NCBI GenBank assembly: GCA_963713355.1
Contig: CAVQLK010000008.1
Coordinates: forward strand, 372,001-436,000
Direction of reading: 5' to 3'
Length of the DNA stretch: 64,000 bases
Origin: FEN-1219 sp963713355
Lineage (GTDB): Bacteria; Pseudomonadota; Gammaproteobacteria; Steroidobacterales; Rariloculaceae
Shown piece by piece: positions 15,668-24,280 of the stretch. The number at the start of each line of letters is the position of its first letter. Within the stretch, counting starts at the first letter, position 1. A program made the translations under genes and the position numbers. The notes beneath the pieces were generated by a model that did no database searches, had not been told where the DNA came from, and worked only from the letters and a program-made list of their open reading frames with translations.

Positions 15668-16829
15668 CGCGCGGCGCGGAGGCCGCTACCCGGCACCGGT
15701 GCTCTTGTCCTCCGCGTTCACGTTCGCGTTCGCGCTCGGAGGTACGGTTCGCGTTCGCGTTCGCGTTCGCGCCGGCGCCCGCGCTCGTCTCGGCGGGCGA
15801 CGGCGCAGTCGTCTCCGGGAAGTACGCGCCTCGGTGGACGAAATTCATCGCGAGCGACGCGACGAGCGTCGTCACGGCGACGATCGCTTCGTCCTCGGCG
15901 CCACGCGGATAAACCTGCTTCAGCGCCTCGGCGCGCTTCGCGAGGCCGCGCACCAGGCTGCGAGTTTTTTCCGGGAAGTGCCCTGTCCATCGGAACACCG
16001 CTGCCATCAGTTGCCGCTCGTGCTGGCGTATGAGATCGGCCGCGGGAAGCGTCTCCTGCCCGCCGCCGTTCGCGGCTTCTTGCAGGTCGTCGAAGATTGC
16101 GCGCAAGTCGCCGTCGAGGCCGGCCGCGCCGGACTCGGCATCTGCGCCGAGGTCTTGGTAGTACTGCTCGAGCGAGTACTGAATGCCGCTGACGTCGTCG
16201 TCGAGCTCGGCCGCCGTGACGAGCGGCTCGCCGAGATTGGCGACCGTGCGCGCGCAGAACTCGAGCTTCGCGAGCGCCGTCGGCAGCTGTGCGTAGTCGG
16301 CGCGCCAGTCCCGGCCCGGCGTCATCCAGACGGCGAACGTCTCCGACCAATCCTCGTCCGGATGCTTCTGCGCATACCAACCGGGCAAATGGCGCACGAA
16401 GCGGCGGCTGAACGGCTGCGGGCGATATTCCTCGCGATAAGGCTGCGTGATCGAGCCGAACAGCTTCACCCACGCTTCCAGATCGTAAAGCTTGTAAGCG
16501 TAGTTGATGACGTGGCCCATCTCGTGGCGCAGATACCGCAGGATGTCCGTGCGATTGAAGCCCTCGATATGTCCGACTTGCTCGCCATGCAACGCCGTGA
16601 GATCGGGGTGCGCGAGATAGAACGGAATGCCGATGACGACGGTGCCGAACGGCACACCCCATTCCGTCGACAGATGAAAACGCGGCACGACCTTGATGCC
16701 ACGCTGCGCGAGCTCGGCGCGGAACTCGTCGATGACGGGCTCCAAGCGCGTCCCTCCGATCGTCAGGCCGAGATTGCGGATCGGCGCGCCGAACAGATTG
16801 GATTCACTAAAACCCTGCGATGGAGGCAT
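15489..16829 (-). CDS. Putative zinc metallopeptidase (HExxH) with slipped repeat at its 3' end
   Basis: The frame gives 446 residues, but only about the first 350 look like protein under selection. The zinc site is HEMGH (102-106) with a likely third ligand at E163 in DWSETFAVW; this spacing is seen in putative zinc-binding metallopeptidases of unknown substrate. No signal peptide is seen. From residue 352 the frame enters a hexanucleotide repeat (Ala-Asn, then Arg-Glu repeats) and afterwards runs 180 bases antisense through the ligase gene, which is unlikely to be real. One base fewer in the repeat would give a tail ending EDKSTGAG and a stop at 15686, 18 bases from the ligase stop. The true 3' end is probably 15686. 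Confidence 0.72.
   Translation of the reverse strand: MPPSQGFSESNLFGAPIRNLGLTIGGTRLEPVIDEFRAELAQRGIKVVPRFHLSTEWGVPFGTVVIGIPFYLAHPDLTALHGEQVGHIEGFNRTDILRYLRHEMGHVINYAYKLYDLEAWVKLFGSITQPYREEYRPQPFSRRFVRHLPGWYAQKHPDEDWSETFAVWMTPGRDWRADYAQLPTALAKLEFCARTVANLGEPLVTAAELDDDVSGIQYSLEQYYQDLGADAESGAAGLDGDLRAIFDDLQEAANGGGQETLPAADLIRQHERQLMAAVFRWTGHFPEKTRSLVRGLAKRAEALKQVYPRGAEDEAIVAVTTLVASLAMNFVHRGAYFPETTAPSPAETSAGAGANANANANRTSERERERERGGQEHRCRVAASAPRARSSRPPFGLSCAASARGCGASSARWRARQCRRRAPGNRGRSPRRPSRTRFAPRGSSSR
15716..15770. repeat. GTTCGC hexanucleotide tandem repeat (two blocks)
   Basis: Three units at 15716-15733 (the first is GTTCAC) and four perfect units at 15747-15770, separated by 13 bases. On the minus strand they encode Ala-Asn or Arg-Glu repeats depending on frame. 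The repeat lies at the 3' end of the metallopeptidase gene and is where the apparent frame change occurs. Such arrays are prone to slippage. Confidence 0.85.
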
Positions 16830-16937
16830 GACCGGTGTAGCTCACGGGGCGGCGCGGGATAGCTAATTCTGACACTTGCCGAAGGACTCACCATCGATTG
16901 CTGCGCATGCCAGGCAGCGCCTCGGCCGAGAATAGGA

Positions 16938-16987
16938 TTGACGCGCCTATCCCTATGTCGTAGTGTACTAGACAAATAGGACACTAC
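16938..16987 (+). promoter_or_regulatory. Promoter with overlapping GntR operator for ABC system 2
   Basis: TTGACG (16938-16943) is followed after 17 bases by TAGTGT (16961-16966). A perfect seven-base inverted repeat GTAGTGT/ACACTAC (16960-16966 and 16981-16987, 14-base spacer) covers the -10 and the expected start of transcription, and ends 12 bases before the ATPase start codon. This is the usual place for a YtrA-type repressor site, and the operon encodes such a regulator. The arms differ from those at the first GntR gene, so the two regulators probably do not share targets. Confidence 0.6.
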
Positions 16988-16999
16988 TGCACATAACGC

Positions 17000-17848
17000 A
17001 TGGTCACCATCAACGGTCTTTCGTTCGGTTACGGCCGCGGAGCGCTGTTCGACGATCTCGCGCTCGCGCTGGAGCCCGGCAACATCTACGGTCTGCTCGG
17101 CGTCAACGGCGCCGGCAAGTCCACGCTGCTGAAGCTGGTGTCGGGCCTGCTGTTCGCGCGACAGGGAACCGTGCGCGCACTTGGGCAAGATCCCGCCGCC
17201 CGCCGGCCGAGCTTCCTCGCCGACGTGTTCGTGCACGCCGAGGACGCGCAGGCGCCGAACATGCTCGCCCACGATTACGTGCGTACGCGGGCGGCGTTCT
17301 ATCCGCGCTTCGACCACGCGCTCTTCGAGCGCTACTTGCGCGAGCTGGAGCTGCCGGACGGCGGGAGCCTCGCTGCGCTGTCGCACGGCCAGCAAAAGAA
17401 GTTCTTGCTCGCATTCGGGCTCGCGAGCCAGGCGAAGCTCGTGCTGCTCGACGAGCCGACGAACGGGCTCGACATTCCGTCGAAGAGCGTATTGCGCCGC
17501 GTCATCGCAGAGGCGCTCACACCCGAGCGTCTATTCGTGATCTCGACGCATCAGGTACGCGATCTCGCAACGCTGATGGATCCCATCGTGATCCTGCACC
17601 ACGGCCGGGTGCTGTTGAACAGCACGCTCGGCGACATCGGCGCGCGCGTCCGCATGACGCAGCAATCGTCGCCGTCACTGCCCGGGACGCCCGATCTATT
17701 GTTCAGCGAGCCAGCGGTCGGCGGGTTCTGGTCGGTTTGGCGTGGCGGCGGTGAGGGGCAGCTCGATCTCGAGGTGCTGTTCAACGCCGTCGTTGCGAAT
17801 CCTGAGCTCGCTCGCTCGGCTCTTGCCCCGGCGGGAGGTGTCGCGTGA
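17000..17848 (+). CDS. ABC transporter ATP-binding protein, YtrA-regulated system 2
   Basis: This 282-residue ATPase has Walker A GVNGAGKST, signature LSHGQQK, Walker B LVLLDEPTNGLD and switch His in STHQVRD. It is first in an operon with the permease (four-base overlap), a GntR regulator and a DUF2807 protein. The organisation matches the YtrA/YtrB-type exporters, whose physiological substrate is mostly unknown. An 11-base run before the ATG carries no strong Shine-Dalgarno motif. A clear promoter and operator precede it. Confidence 0.9.
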   Translation: MVTINGLSFGYGRGALFDDLALALEPGNIYGLLGVNGAGKSTLLKLVSGLLFARQGTVRALGQDPAARRPSFLADVFVHAEDAQAPNMLAHDYVRTRAAFYPRFDHALFERYLRELELPDGGSLAALSHGQQKKFLLAFGLASQAKLVLLDEPTNGLDIPSKSVLRRVIAEALTPERLFVISTHQVRDLATLMDPIVILHHGRVLLNSTLGDIGARVRMTQQSSPSLPGTPDLLFSEPAVGGFWSVWRGGGEGQLDLEVLFNAVVANPELARSALAPAGGVA

Positions 17849-18591
17849 ACGATCAACTTTCGTGGCGCCGCTTGCTCTCTCTGCTGCGCGCCGATGTGCT
17901 GCGCAACAACCGCGCGTGGCTCGTCGCCTTGGGAACCGCGGGGCTCGTCGCGCTGTTCCTCTCGGTGCTCGGCGCGATCGACGGGTTCGTGAGCAACGGC
18001 TTTTACCACGCGTTCTTCATCGCCGCGCTGTTCGGTCTGGGCACGATCGCGACGAGTCAGTCGTTCGTCGATCTGCATGGCCGAACGACGAGCACGGCGT
18101 TCTTGCTGCTGCCGGCGTCGGCACTCGAGAAGACGCTCGCTCGGTTGCTGCTGAGCACCGTTGGCCTGTTCGCCGGCCTGCTCGTGCTGACGACGGTGCT
18201 GTCGTGGCTGCTCGAAGGCATCAACACCGTGCTCTTCGACGTGCGGCGCGAGACGTTCATGCCGTTCGATCGGCTGGCTTGGTTGATGCTGCCGCACTAC
18301 CTCGTCGTGCAGAGCCTGTTTTTCTTGGGCGCCGCGTGGTTCCGCAAGGTGCACTACTTGAAGACCGTGGGCGCGGTGCTGCTGATCGCGCTCGGGTTGT
18401 CCGTCGTCGCCACCGTGCTCGCCTGGATGGTCGGGCCGACGCCGTGCCGCAACGTCAGTTGCCTGCAGTTTCCGTTCGTCGACTGGCTGATCGATGCGGC
18501 CCCGCTGGCTTACCTCTACGTGGTGCCGGCTTTCTGCTGGTTCGTCGCCTGGTTGCGCGTGACCGAGGCGCAGGTGAGCCATGGAATTTAA
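17845..18591 (+). CDS. ABC transporter membrane subunit, YtrA-regulated system 2
   Basis: This 248-residue protein has six hydrophobic segments, at about 27-45, 56-72, 105-130, 150-170, 175-197 and 215-238. It fits the permease slot of the operon by position and size, overlapping the ATPase gene by four bases and the GntR gene by eleven. Sequence markers such as TTSTAFLLLPASALEKTLARLL after the second helix resemble loops in ABC-2 subunits. It is not obviously related to the permease of system 1 beyond topology. The substrate is unknown. Confidence 0.8.
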   Translation: MNDQLSWRRLLSLLRADVLRNNRAWLVALGTAGLVALFLSVLGAIDGFVSNGFYHAFFIAALFGLGTIATSQSFVDLHGRTTSTAFLLLPASALEKTLARLLLSTVGLFAGLLVLTTVLSWLLEGINTVLFDVRRETFMPFDRLAWLMLPHYLVVQSLFFLGAAWFRKVHYLKTVGAVLLIALGLSVVATVLAWMVGPTPCRNVSCLQFPFVDWLIDAAPLAYLYVVPAFCWFVAWLRVTEAQVSHGI

Positions 18592-18952
18592 CCAGCCGAA
18601 GGGCATCTACCAGCAGATCGCCGACCAGATGCGCGACCGGATTCTCGCCGGCGAGTGGAACGAGGGCGAACGAATTCCGTCGGTACGCGAGCTGGCCGTG
18701 GGCGTCGGCGTCAACCCCAACACGGTGACCAAGAGCTATCAGGCTCTCCTCGATCGCGAAATCATCGAGAACCAGCGCGGCCTCGGCTATTTCGTGGCCG
18801 CCGACGCGAAGCGCCGCATCCTCGAGGAAATGCGCGACGCATTCGTACGCGACGAGCTGCCGCGCGTGTTTCGCACGATGCGCGTGCTCGGCATGCGCCT
18901 CGAAGATCTCCAGCCATATTTCGCGCGGTCGAACGGGGAGCAAGCGCCATGA
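18581..18952 (+). CDS. GntR-family regulator, YtrA type, of ABC system 2
   Basis: This 123-residue protein is a short GntR regulator with GIYQQIADQMRDRILAGEW, GERIPSVRELAVGVGVNPNT and RGLGYFVA marking the winged helix, and a short helical tail ending at about residue 115. It lies third in its operon, overlapping the permease by eleven bases and the DUF2807 gene by four. It likely represses the operon through the palindrome at 16960-16987. In system 1 the regulator gene is first rather than third, so the two systems are not a simple duplication. Confidence 0.9.
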   Translation: MEFNQPKGIYQQIADQMRDRILAGEWNEGERIPSVRELAVGVGVNPNTVTKSYQALLDREIIENQRGLGYFVAADAKRRILEEMRDAFVRDELPRVFRTMRVLGMRLEDLQPYFARSNGEQAP

Positions 18953-19638
18953 GGAACAGTCAACGTGCCGTCCTCGGTGCACTGGGTTTGGTCGTGGCCG
19001 TCATGGTCGGCGTGGCGGCGTGGGTCCGACTCGTCGCGGACCCGACGCCGCAGCTGTCGGGACAAAGGACATCGCGCAGCTACGACTACACAGGCTTCGA
19101 CGGTGTCGAGGTCAGCGGGCAGTGGGCGGTCACGATCGAGCGCGGCGATGCATGGCGCGTGGCGATCGAAGTGCCGGCTGAGCTCGTCGACGAGGTCGAG
19201 GTCGAGCTCGATGCCGACGAGCTGTCGCTCAGCTACGACGGCGGCTGGTTTCGCGACGGCACCGTGCTCGAGGCGACGATCACGATGCCGGCGCTCGAAT
19301 CGCTGGATCTATTTGGCTCCACGACGGCGTCGTTCTCGGGCTTCGAGGGCGGCACGCTGTCGGTCGATGTGTCGGGCGGCATCGAGCTTCGCGGCGCCGC
19401 GAGCCGGTTCGACACGTTGACCCTCGAGTCCATGGGCGCCAGCAACGTCGATTTTTCCGACGCGCCGGTCACGAACGCGGACGTAGATATAAGCGGCGCG
19501 GGAACCGTCACGCTGCGCATGGCAGGCGGACGGCTGACGGGCGACATGCTGGGCGCTGGCACTCTCGAGTATTACGGCACGGTCAGCGAGGAGAGCGTCG
19601 AAAAAACGGGCTTCGTCAACGTCCGCCCGCGCGACTGA
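18949..19638 (+). CDS. Exported DUF2807 (GIN-domain) protein
   Basis: This 229-residue protein has a single hydrophobic N-terminal segment (residues 8-26) and then a repetitive beta-rich domain of the putative auto-transporter adhesin or head-GIN type. Examples are GFDGVEVSGQWAVTIERGD, LDLFGSTTASFSGFEGG, VDVSGGIELRG and VDISGAGTVTLRM. These domains fold as right-handed beta-helices outside the membrane. The start overlaps the GntR stop by four bases, so it belongs to the ABC operon and may be its envelope partner. Two DUF4097 proteins with a similar fold occur at 60.9-62.5 kb. Confidence 0.82.
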   Translation: MRNSQRAVLGALGLVVAVMVGVAAWVRLVADPTPQLSGQRTSRSYDYTGFDGVEVSGQWAVTIERGDAWRVAIEVPAELVDEVEVELDADELSLSYDGGWFRDGTVLEATITMPALESLDLFGSTTASFSGFEGGTLSVDVSGGIELRGAASRFDTLTLESMGASNVDFSDAPVTNADVDISGAGTVTLRMAGGRLTGDMLGAGTLEYYGTVSEESVEKTGFVNVRPRD

Positions 19639-19709
19639 AGGCGCCCGAGATTCCTTCTCGGAGCGTTTCCGCGTATTTTGGCAAGGACGAAGATTCGCGG
19701 GGGAGTCCG

Positions 19710-20762
19710 GTGCGGAATTCGTGGCTGACACGAATGGCGGCGCTGCTGCTGGTCGGAGCGATCGTCGGCACGTTGCCGGCGCGCTCGGCCGGCGCCGCCG
19801 ATCTCACGCCGATCAAGATCGGCGTGCTTCGCATCGCGTCCCAAGCGCCGTTCTTCATGGGTGTCGAGAAGGGCTATTTCGCCGAGGCCGGCATCGAGGC
19901 CGAGCTCGTGTTTTTCGACGCTGCCGTGCCGGCGACGCTCGCGATCGCGTCGCGCGACGTCGACCTCGCCGTCATCGGCTTCACGCCGGCGTTCTTCAAC
20001 CTGGCCTACTTCGGCGGCATGGTCGTCATCGCGGGGCACAGCCGCGAGCTGCCGGGTTTTCCGAACACGGGCGTGTTCGCGTCGAACAAGGCGTGGGACG
20101 CCGGCGTTCGGACGATGGCCGACATGCGCGGCCGTGTCATCGGCCTCACGACGATCGGCTCGACGAACCACTACGCCGTCGCGCGCATCGGCGAGAAGTA
20201 CGGCTTCGACGTCAACGATAATCACCTCGTGCCGGCGCAAGGGCTCGGCAACCTGGCCGCAATGCTGATGGGCAATCAGGTCGACGTCGCGTCGGGCGCC
20301 GGCACGGCATTCATGAGCCTCATCGATCAAGGCAAGGCGCACGTGATCGGCTGGGCCGGCGACGAGATTTCCTGGCAGTCGACAGGCCTCGCCTCACATC
20401 CGCGTGTGATCGCGGAGAAGCGTGCGGCGCTGCAAGCCGTCATCGATACCTACGAGCGCGGCGCCGCCGAATACTCGGCCGTGCTGCTCGACAAGAACGG
20501 CGACGGCACCTACAAGAACCCCGCCAAAGCCGAAGAGCTGCTCGCGCTGATCTCGCGCTGGACCTCAGTGCCGCCGAAAGCGATCGCGCAGTCCCTTGCC
20601 TATACGGACAGCCGGCTGGACGTCGGCAGCATTTACGAGATGGTCGAGTGGTATCGCGGCCAGCGCATGATCGAAAAGGAGACCGACCCAGCGAAGTTCA
20701 TCGATTTGAGCTTCGTCGAAGGGCACCAGAACATCCCCGCGGCGATGAGTGCGGGCCGCTAG
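19710..20762 (+). CDS. ABC transporter substrate-binding protein, NMT1/SsuA-like
   Basis: This 350-residue protein starts at GTG 19710 following GGGGGAG, and has a signal peptide of about 28 residues ending near SAGAAD. The fold is that of nitrate/sulfonate/taurine-type binding proteins: IKIGVLRIASQAPFFMGVEKGYF, a DVDLAVIGFTPAFFN pocket segment, then GRVIGLTTIGSTNHYAVA. It forms an operon with an ATPase three bases downstream and a permease. The ligand may be a sulfonate, an organic anion or a thiamin precursor; no neighbouring metabolic gene decides this. Unlike SsuA operons, no monooxygenase is present. Confidence 0.85.
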   Translation: MRNSWLTRMAALLLVGAIVGTLPARSAGAADLTPIKIGVLRIASQAPFFMGVEKGYFAEAGIEAELVFFDAAVPATLAIASRDVDLAVIGFTPAFFNLAYFGGMVVIAGHSRELPGFPNTGVFASNKAWDAGVRTMADMRGRVIGLTTIGSTNHYAVARIGEKYGFDVNDNHLVPAQGLGNLAAMLMGNQVDVASGAGTAFMSLIDQGKAHVIGWAGDEISWQSTGLASHPRVIAEKRAALQAVIDTYERGAAEYSAVLLDKNGDGTYKNPAKAEELLALISRWTSVPPKAIAQSLAYTDSRLDVGSIYEMVEWYRGQRMIEKETDPAKFIDLSFVEGHQNIPAAMSAGR

Positions 20763-20765
20763 CGC

Positions 20766-21542
20766 ATGGAGATTGCGCTCTCGAACATCACACACCGGTT
20801 CGGCGACCTCACGGCGCTCGAGGACGTGTCGCTGCACGCGCACGAGGGCGAGATCGTGGCGATCATCGGTCCGTCGGGCTGCGGCAAGTCGACGCTGCTC
20901 GGCATTGCGGGGGGCATCTTGAAGCCGACGGCCGGCGAGGTCGTGCTACGCGGAGTACCTGCGCCCGACACGCTGAACGAGATCACCTTCATCTTCCAGG
21001 ATTTTTCGCTGCTGCCGTGGCTCAACGTTCGCGACAATGTCGCGTTCGTGTTGAAGCACCACAAGCTCGGCGCCGCTGAGATGCAGCGTCGCATTGCCAA
21101 TGCGCTCGAGCGCACAGGCTTGAGCGATTTCGCGGCGGCGCTGCCGAAGCAGCTTTCGGGCGGCATGCGCCAGCGAGTCGGCATTGCGCGAGCGCTCGCG
21201 GTGCGTCCCGCGATTTTCTTGATGGACGAGCCGCTGTCGGCGCTCGATGCTCAAACGCGCGAGCTCCTGCTCGACGACATCCTCGCGCTCTGGGAACGCG
21301 ATCACCCGACGATCCTGTACGTCACCCACAACTTTCAGGAGGCGATCCGTATCGCCGACCGCGTCTGCGTGCTGTCGCGCCGGCCGGGACGTGTGCGGGA
21401 GATCATCGCGATTCCGATCACGCGCGCGGACCGCGCCAAGCCCGCAAACCAGGCTGCGGTCGCAGCGCTCGGCGAGCGGCTCTGGTCGCTGATCAAAGAA
21501 GAGGCGATCGTGGCCGACCGGGAGCTCGTAGCCCATGTCTGA
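20766..21542 (+). CDS. ABC transporter ATP-binding protein, SsuB/TauB-like
   Basis: This 258-residue ATPase has Walker A GPSGCGKST, a Q-loop in FIFQDFSLLPWLNVRDNV, signature LSGGMRQR, Walker B IFLMDEPLSALD and switch VTHNFQEA. The FSLLPWLNV and ADRVCVLSRRPGRV segments are typical of the nitrate/sulfonate/taurine importer subfamily. It follows the binding protein after three bases and overlaps the permease gene by eight, giving a complete importer. Confidence 0.92.
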   Translation: MEIALSNITHRFGDLTALEDVSLHAHEGEIVAIIGPSGCGKSTLLGIAGGILKPTAGEVVLRGVPAPDTLNEITFIFQDFSLLPWLNVRDNVAFVLKHHKLGAAEMQRRIANALERTGLSDFAAALPKQLSGGMRQRVGIARALAVRPAIFLMDEPLSALDAQTRELLLDDILALWERDHPTILYVTHNFQEAIRIADRVCVLSRRPGRVREIIAIPITRADRAKPANQAAVAALGERLWSLIKEEAIVADRELVAHV

Positions 21543-22359
21543 GTCGACGGCCGCCATGAATCAAGCGAGCACCGCGCGCGAGCGCAAGCTCGCGTTTCGC
21601 GGCGGCGGATTCGCGATCGAGCAGCGAACGTGGATCAGCATATTGGCCTTCATTGGGCTCATCGCGCTCTGGCAACTCGTGACCGGCACCGGGCTCGTGA
21701 GCCCGATCTTCTTGCCTTCGCCGATGCGTGTCCTACGAGCGCTTTGGGACCTTGCTGCCAGCGGCGATCTCTGGCGACACGTCTCGGCTTCCCTCGTGCG
21801 CATCGGCTACGGTTGGACTATCGGCACGCTGTTCGGTGTGGCCTTCGGGCTCATGATCGGGTTGTTCACCGTCTCGCGGGCCGTCGGTCTGCCGCTCGTC
21901 GCGGCGTTGTTCCCGATTCCGAAGATCGCGCTGCTGCCGCTGCTGATCCTATGGCTCGGCATAGGCGAGGGCTCGAAAGTCGCGACGATCGCGCTCAGCG
22001 TGTTCTTCCCGACCGTTATCGCGACGTTCAGCGGCGTCGACTCGGTCCCGCGCAACCTGATTCGCATGGCGCAGAGCTTCAACGTGCCTCTGTGGCGCAT
22101 CATCTGGCAGGTGCTCGTACCCGGCGCGCTGTCGGGCATGCTGGCCGGTTTTCGGATCTCGATCGCGGCCGCGTTGCTCGTCCTCGTGGCCGCCGAAATG
22201 ATCGGCGCTCAGTACGGGATCGGCGCGTTCCTGATTCTGACCGGCAACATGATGCAGACGGACCGGCTCATGGCCGGGGTTGTCGTCGTATCCGTGCTCG
22301 GCCTCGCGATGAGCATCATCGTGTCCACCGTCGAACGGCGGTTGCTGCGCTGGCGTTGA
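21535..22359 (+). CDS. ABC transporter permease, SsuC/TauC-like
   Basis: This 274-residue inner-membrane protein has six hydrophobic segments and the classical EAA-loop region (about 165-185, FNVPLWRIIWQVLVPGALSG in the EAA position). The block FPIPKIALLPLLILWLGIGEGSK is a hallmark of nitrate/sulfonate/taurine permeases. It is the last gene of the importer operon, overlapping the ATPase by eight bases. The following 187 bases up to the signalling operon contain no gene. Confidence 0.92.
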   Translation: MSESTAAMNQASTARERKLAFRGGGFAIEQRTWISILAFIGLIALWQLVTGTGLVSPIFLPSPMRVLRALWDLAASGDLWRHVSASLVRIGYGWTIGTLFGVAFGLMIGLFTVSRAVGLPLVAALFPIPKIALLPLLILWLGIGEGSKVATIALSVFFPTVIATFSGVDSVPRNLIRMAQSFNVPLWRIIWQVLVPGALSGMLAGFRISIAAALLVLVAAEMIGAQYGIGAFLILTGNMMQTDRLMAGVVVVSVLGLAMSIIVSTVERRLLRWR

Positions 22360-22546
22360 GATAGGGCTCGGACGCTGCCAGTTGGTCGTCGCGGCCGCGG
22401 ACCGCAGCCACTCGGAGACCTTACGGGTCGTCAAACTAATCCACAGCCGCTTTAGGAATTGTGATCCGCGCACCGGAAGCTGTTCGGCCCGTTTGCTAGT
22501 TTCCGCACACCGCCGAGACGTGGGGGCGCCATTAGCGGTTGCGGGG

Positions 22547-24280
22547 ATGAAGATACTACTAGTCGAGGATGATTCTGACGACGCCGAATTTCTGCGCCGA
22601 TCTCTAGCGCAGCATAACGGCTCCGTGGACGTCACGCGCACGAGCCTGCTCAGCGATGCCATGAAGTCGTTGGACGCCGATCGGTTCGACGTCGTGCTGC
22701 TCGATCTCAATCTCCCCGACGGCCGTGGCGCCGAGTGCGTGGAGAGGATCCAGGAAGCGAGTGCCCTCGTGCCGATCGTGGTGCTCAGCGGCCAAGGCGA
22801 CGAGGATTACGCCGTCGAGATCCTGAACCGCGGTGTCCAGGACTATCTTGTGAAGTGGGAGGGCGACGGGCGTGCCATCTTGCGCGCGATCCGCTACGCC
22901 ATCGAGCGCAAGCGAGCGGAGGTCAGGCTCAACTACCTTGCGCGCCACGATGCGCTGACTGGCGTTCCGAATCGGCAGACCTTGCGCGATCAGCTCAACC
23001 AGGCGACGAAACGCGCGGTGCGCGATCACAAGACAGTTGCTCTGCTGCTGCTCGATCTCGACCGGTTCAAGACGGTCAACGAAACGCTCGGTCACGAGGC
23101 CGGCGACATGCTGCTCAAGGCCGTCGTGCAGCGGCTCACGGGAAGTGTTCGGGAAGGCGACCTGATCGCCCGGCTCGGAGGCGACGAGTTTGCCGTCCTG
23201 CTCGAGGACGTCGAAAGCCCGCTCGAGGTCGAGGCCGTGGCGAGCAACATAGGCGCCGCCTTTCAGGAGCCATTCGACGTCGGCGGCAGGCAGGTTTCCG
23301 TCACTGCAAGCGTCGGAATCACCGTATGTCCCGTCGACGGCACCGAGCCGGTGGCATTGCTCAATAACGCCGACATCGCGATGTACCGCGTCAAGGACCA
23401 GGGACGGAATGCCTTCAAGTTCTTCAAGCCGGCCATGCACGAGGAAATCCTGTCCCAGCACCGGTTCGAGACCGACCTGAAGGACGCCATCGCGCGAGGC
23501 CAGTTCGAGCTGCTGTACCAGCCGCAACTGCGTCTCGCCGATCACCGTATCGACGCCGTGGAGGCGCTACTGCATTGGAACCACCCCGCGCACGGGCGCG
23601 TGGGTCCGAGCGCGTTCATGACGGTGGCTGAAGAAACCGGGCACTGCATTCCCCTAGGCCTTTGGGTTTTTGAAGAGGTGTGCAGGCAGCTCAAGCGCTG
23701 GGAAGGCGCAGGGGTGCCGCTGCCGCGCGTGGCGATCAACGTCGCGCCGGTTCACTTCCATCAGCCCGACTTTCATGACGCGCTGCGCACGGTGCTTCAA
23801 TCCCATTCCGTCGATCCCGCGCTCATCGAGCTCGAGCTCACCGAGCGCTGCTTGATGCAAGATACCGACGGCACGCGAGAATGCCTGCAGGCCTTGAAGA
23901 GCATCGGCGTGCGGCTCGCGATCGACGAGTTCGGCGCCGGCTATTCCTCGCTGAAGTTCTTGCGGCAGTTTCCGCTCGACGTGCTCAAGATCGACCGATC
24001 GTTCGTCTCGGATCTCGACACGAACCGGGACGCGCAGGTCATCTGCAGCGCCATCCTGTCCATCGCGCACAGCTTGTCGCTCGATGCCGTGGCCGACGGC
24101 ATCGAGTCGGAGCAACAGGTATCGCTGTTGACGAGGAACGACTGTCAGTATGGTCAAGGCCGATATTTCAGCGCGCCGATCGAGGCGGATCGGATCGGCA
24201 CGATGATGGTCGAGAGCGGCGGCCAAGCCACGCGCCGCCGTCGAGTCACGAGCAGACGCATTGCCGCGAAGGCAGGATGA
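22547..24280 (+). CDS. Receiver-GGDEF-EAL cyclic-di-GMP signalling protein with altered EAL residues
   Basis: This 577-residue cytoplasmic protein begins at ATG 22547. The receiver domain (1-120) has the acidic pair D8-D9, phospho-acceptor D53 and K103. The diguanylate cyclase domain (125-295) has an intact GGDEF (211-215) and an inhibitory RxxD site (202-205). The EAL domain (310-577) has EAL 339-341, ELTE 430-433 and K481. However, the usual DDFG is DEFG (D460-E461) and the usual AEGVE is ADGIE (D517). Cyclase activity is likely, phosphodiesterase activity uncertain. The stop overlaps the histidine kinase start by four bases, so phosphorylation of the receiver by that kinase is a reasonable inference. 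Confidence 0.88.
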   Translation: MKILLVEDDSDDAEFLRRSLAQHNGSVDVTRTSLLSDAMKSLDADRFDVVLLDLNLPDGRGAECVERIQEASALVPIVVLSGQGDEDYAVEILNRGVQDYLVKWEGDGRAILRAIRYAIERKRAEVRLNYLARHDALTGVPNRQTLRDQLNQATKRAVRDHKTVALLLLDLDRFKTVNETLGHEAGDMLLKAVVQRLTGSVREGDLIARLGGDEFAVLLEDVESPLEVEAVASNIGAAFQEPFDVGGRQVSVTASVGITVCPVDGTEPVALLNNADIAMYRVKDQGRNAFKFFKPAMHEEILSQHRFETDLKDAIARGQFELLYQPQLRLADHRIDAVEALLHWNHPAHGRVGPSAFMTVAEETGHCIPLGLWVFEEVCRQLKRWEGAGVPLPRVAINVAPVHFHQPDFHDALRTVLQSHSVDPALIELELTERCLMQDTDGTRECLQALKSIGVRLAIDEFGAGYSSLKFLRQFPLDVLKIDRSFVSDLDTNRDAQVICSAILSIAHSLSLDAVADGIESEQQVSLLTRNDCQYGQGRYFSAPIEADRIGTMMVESGGQATRRRRVTSRRIAAKAG

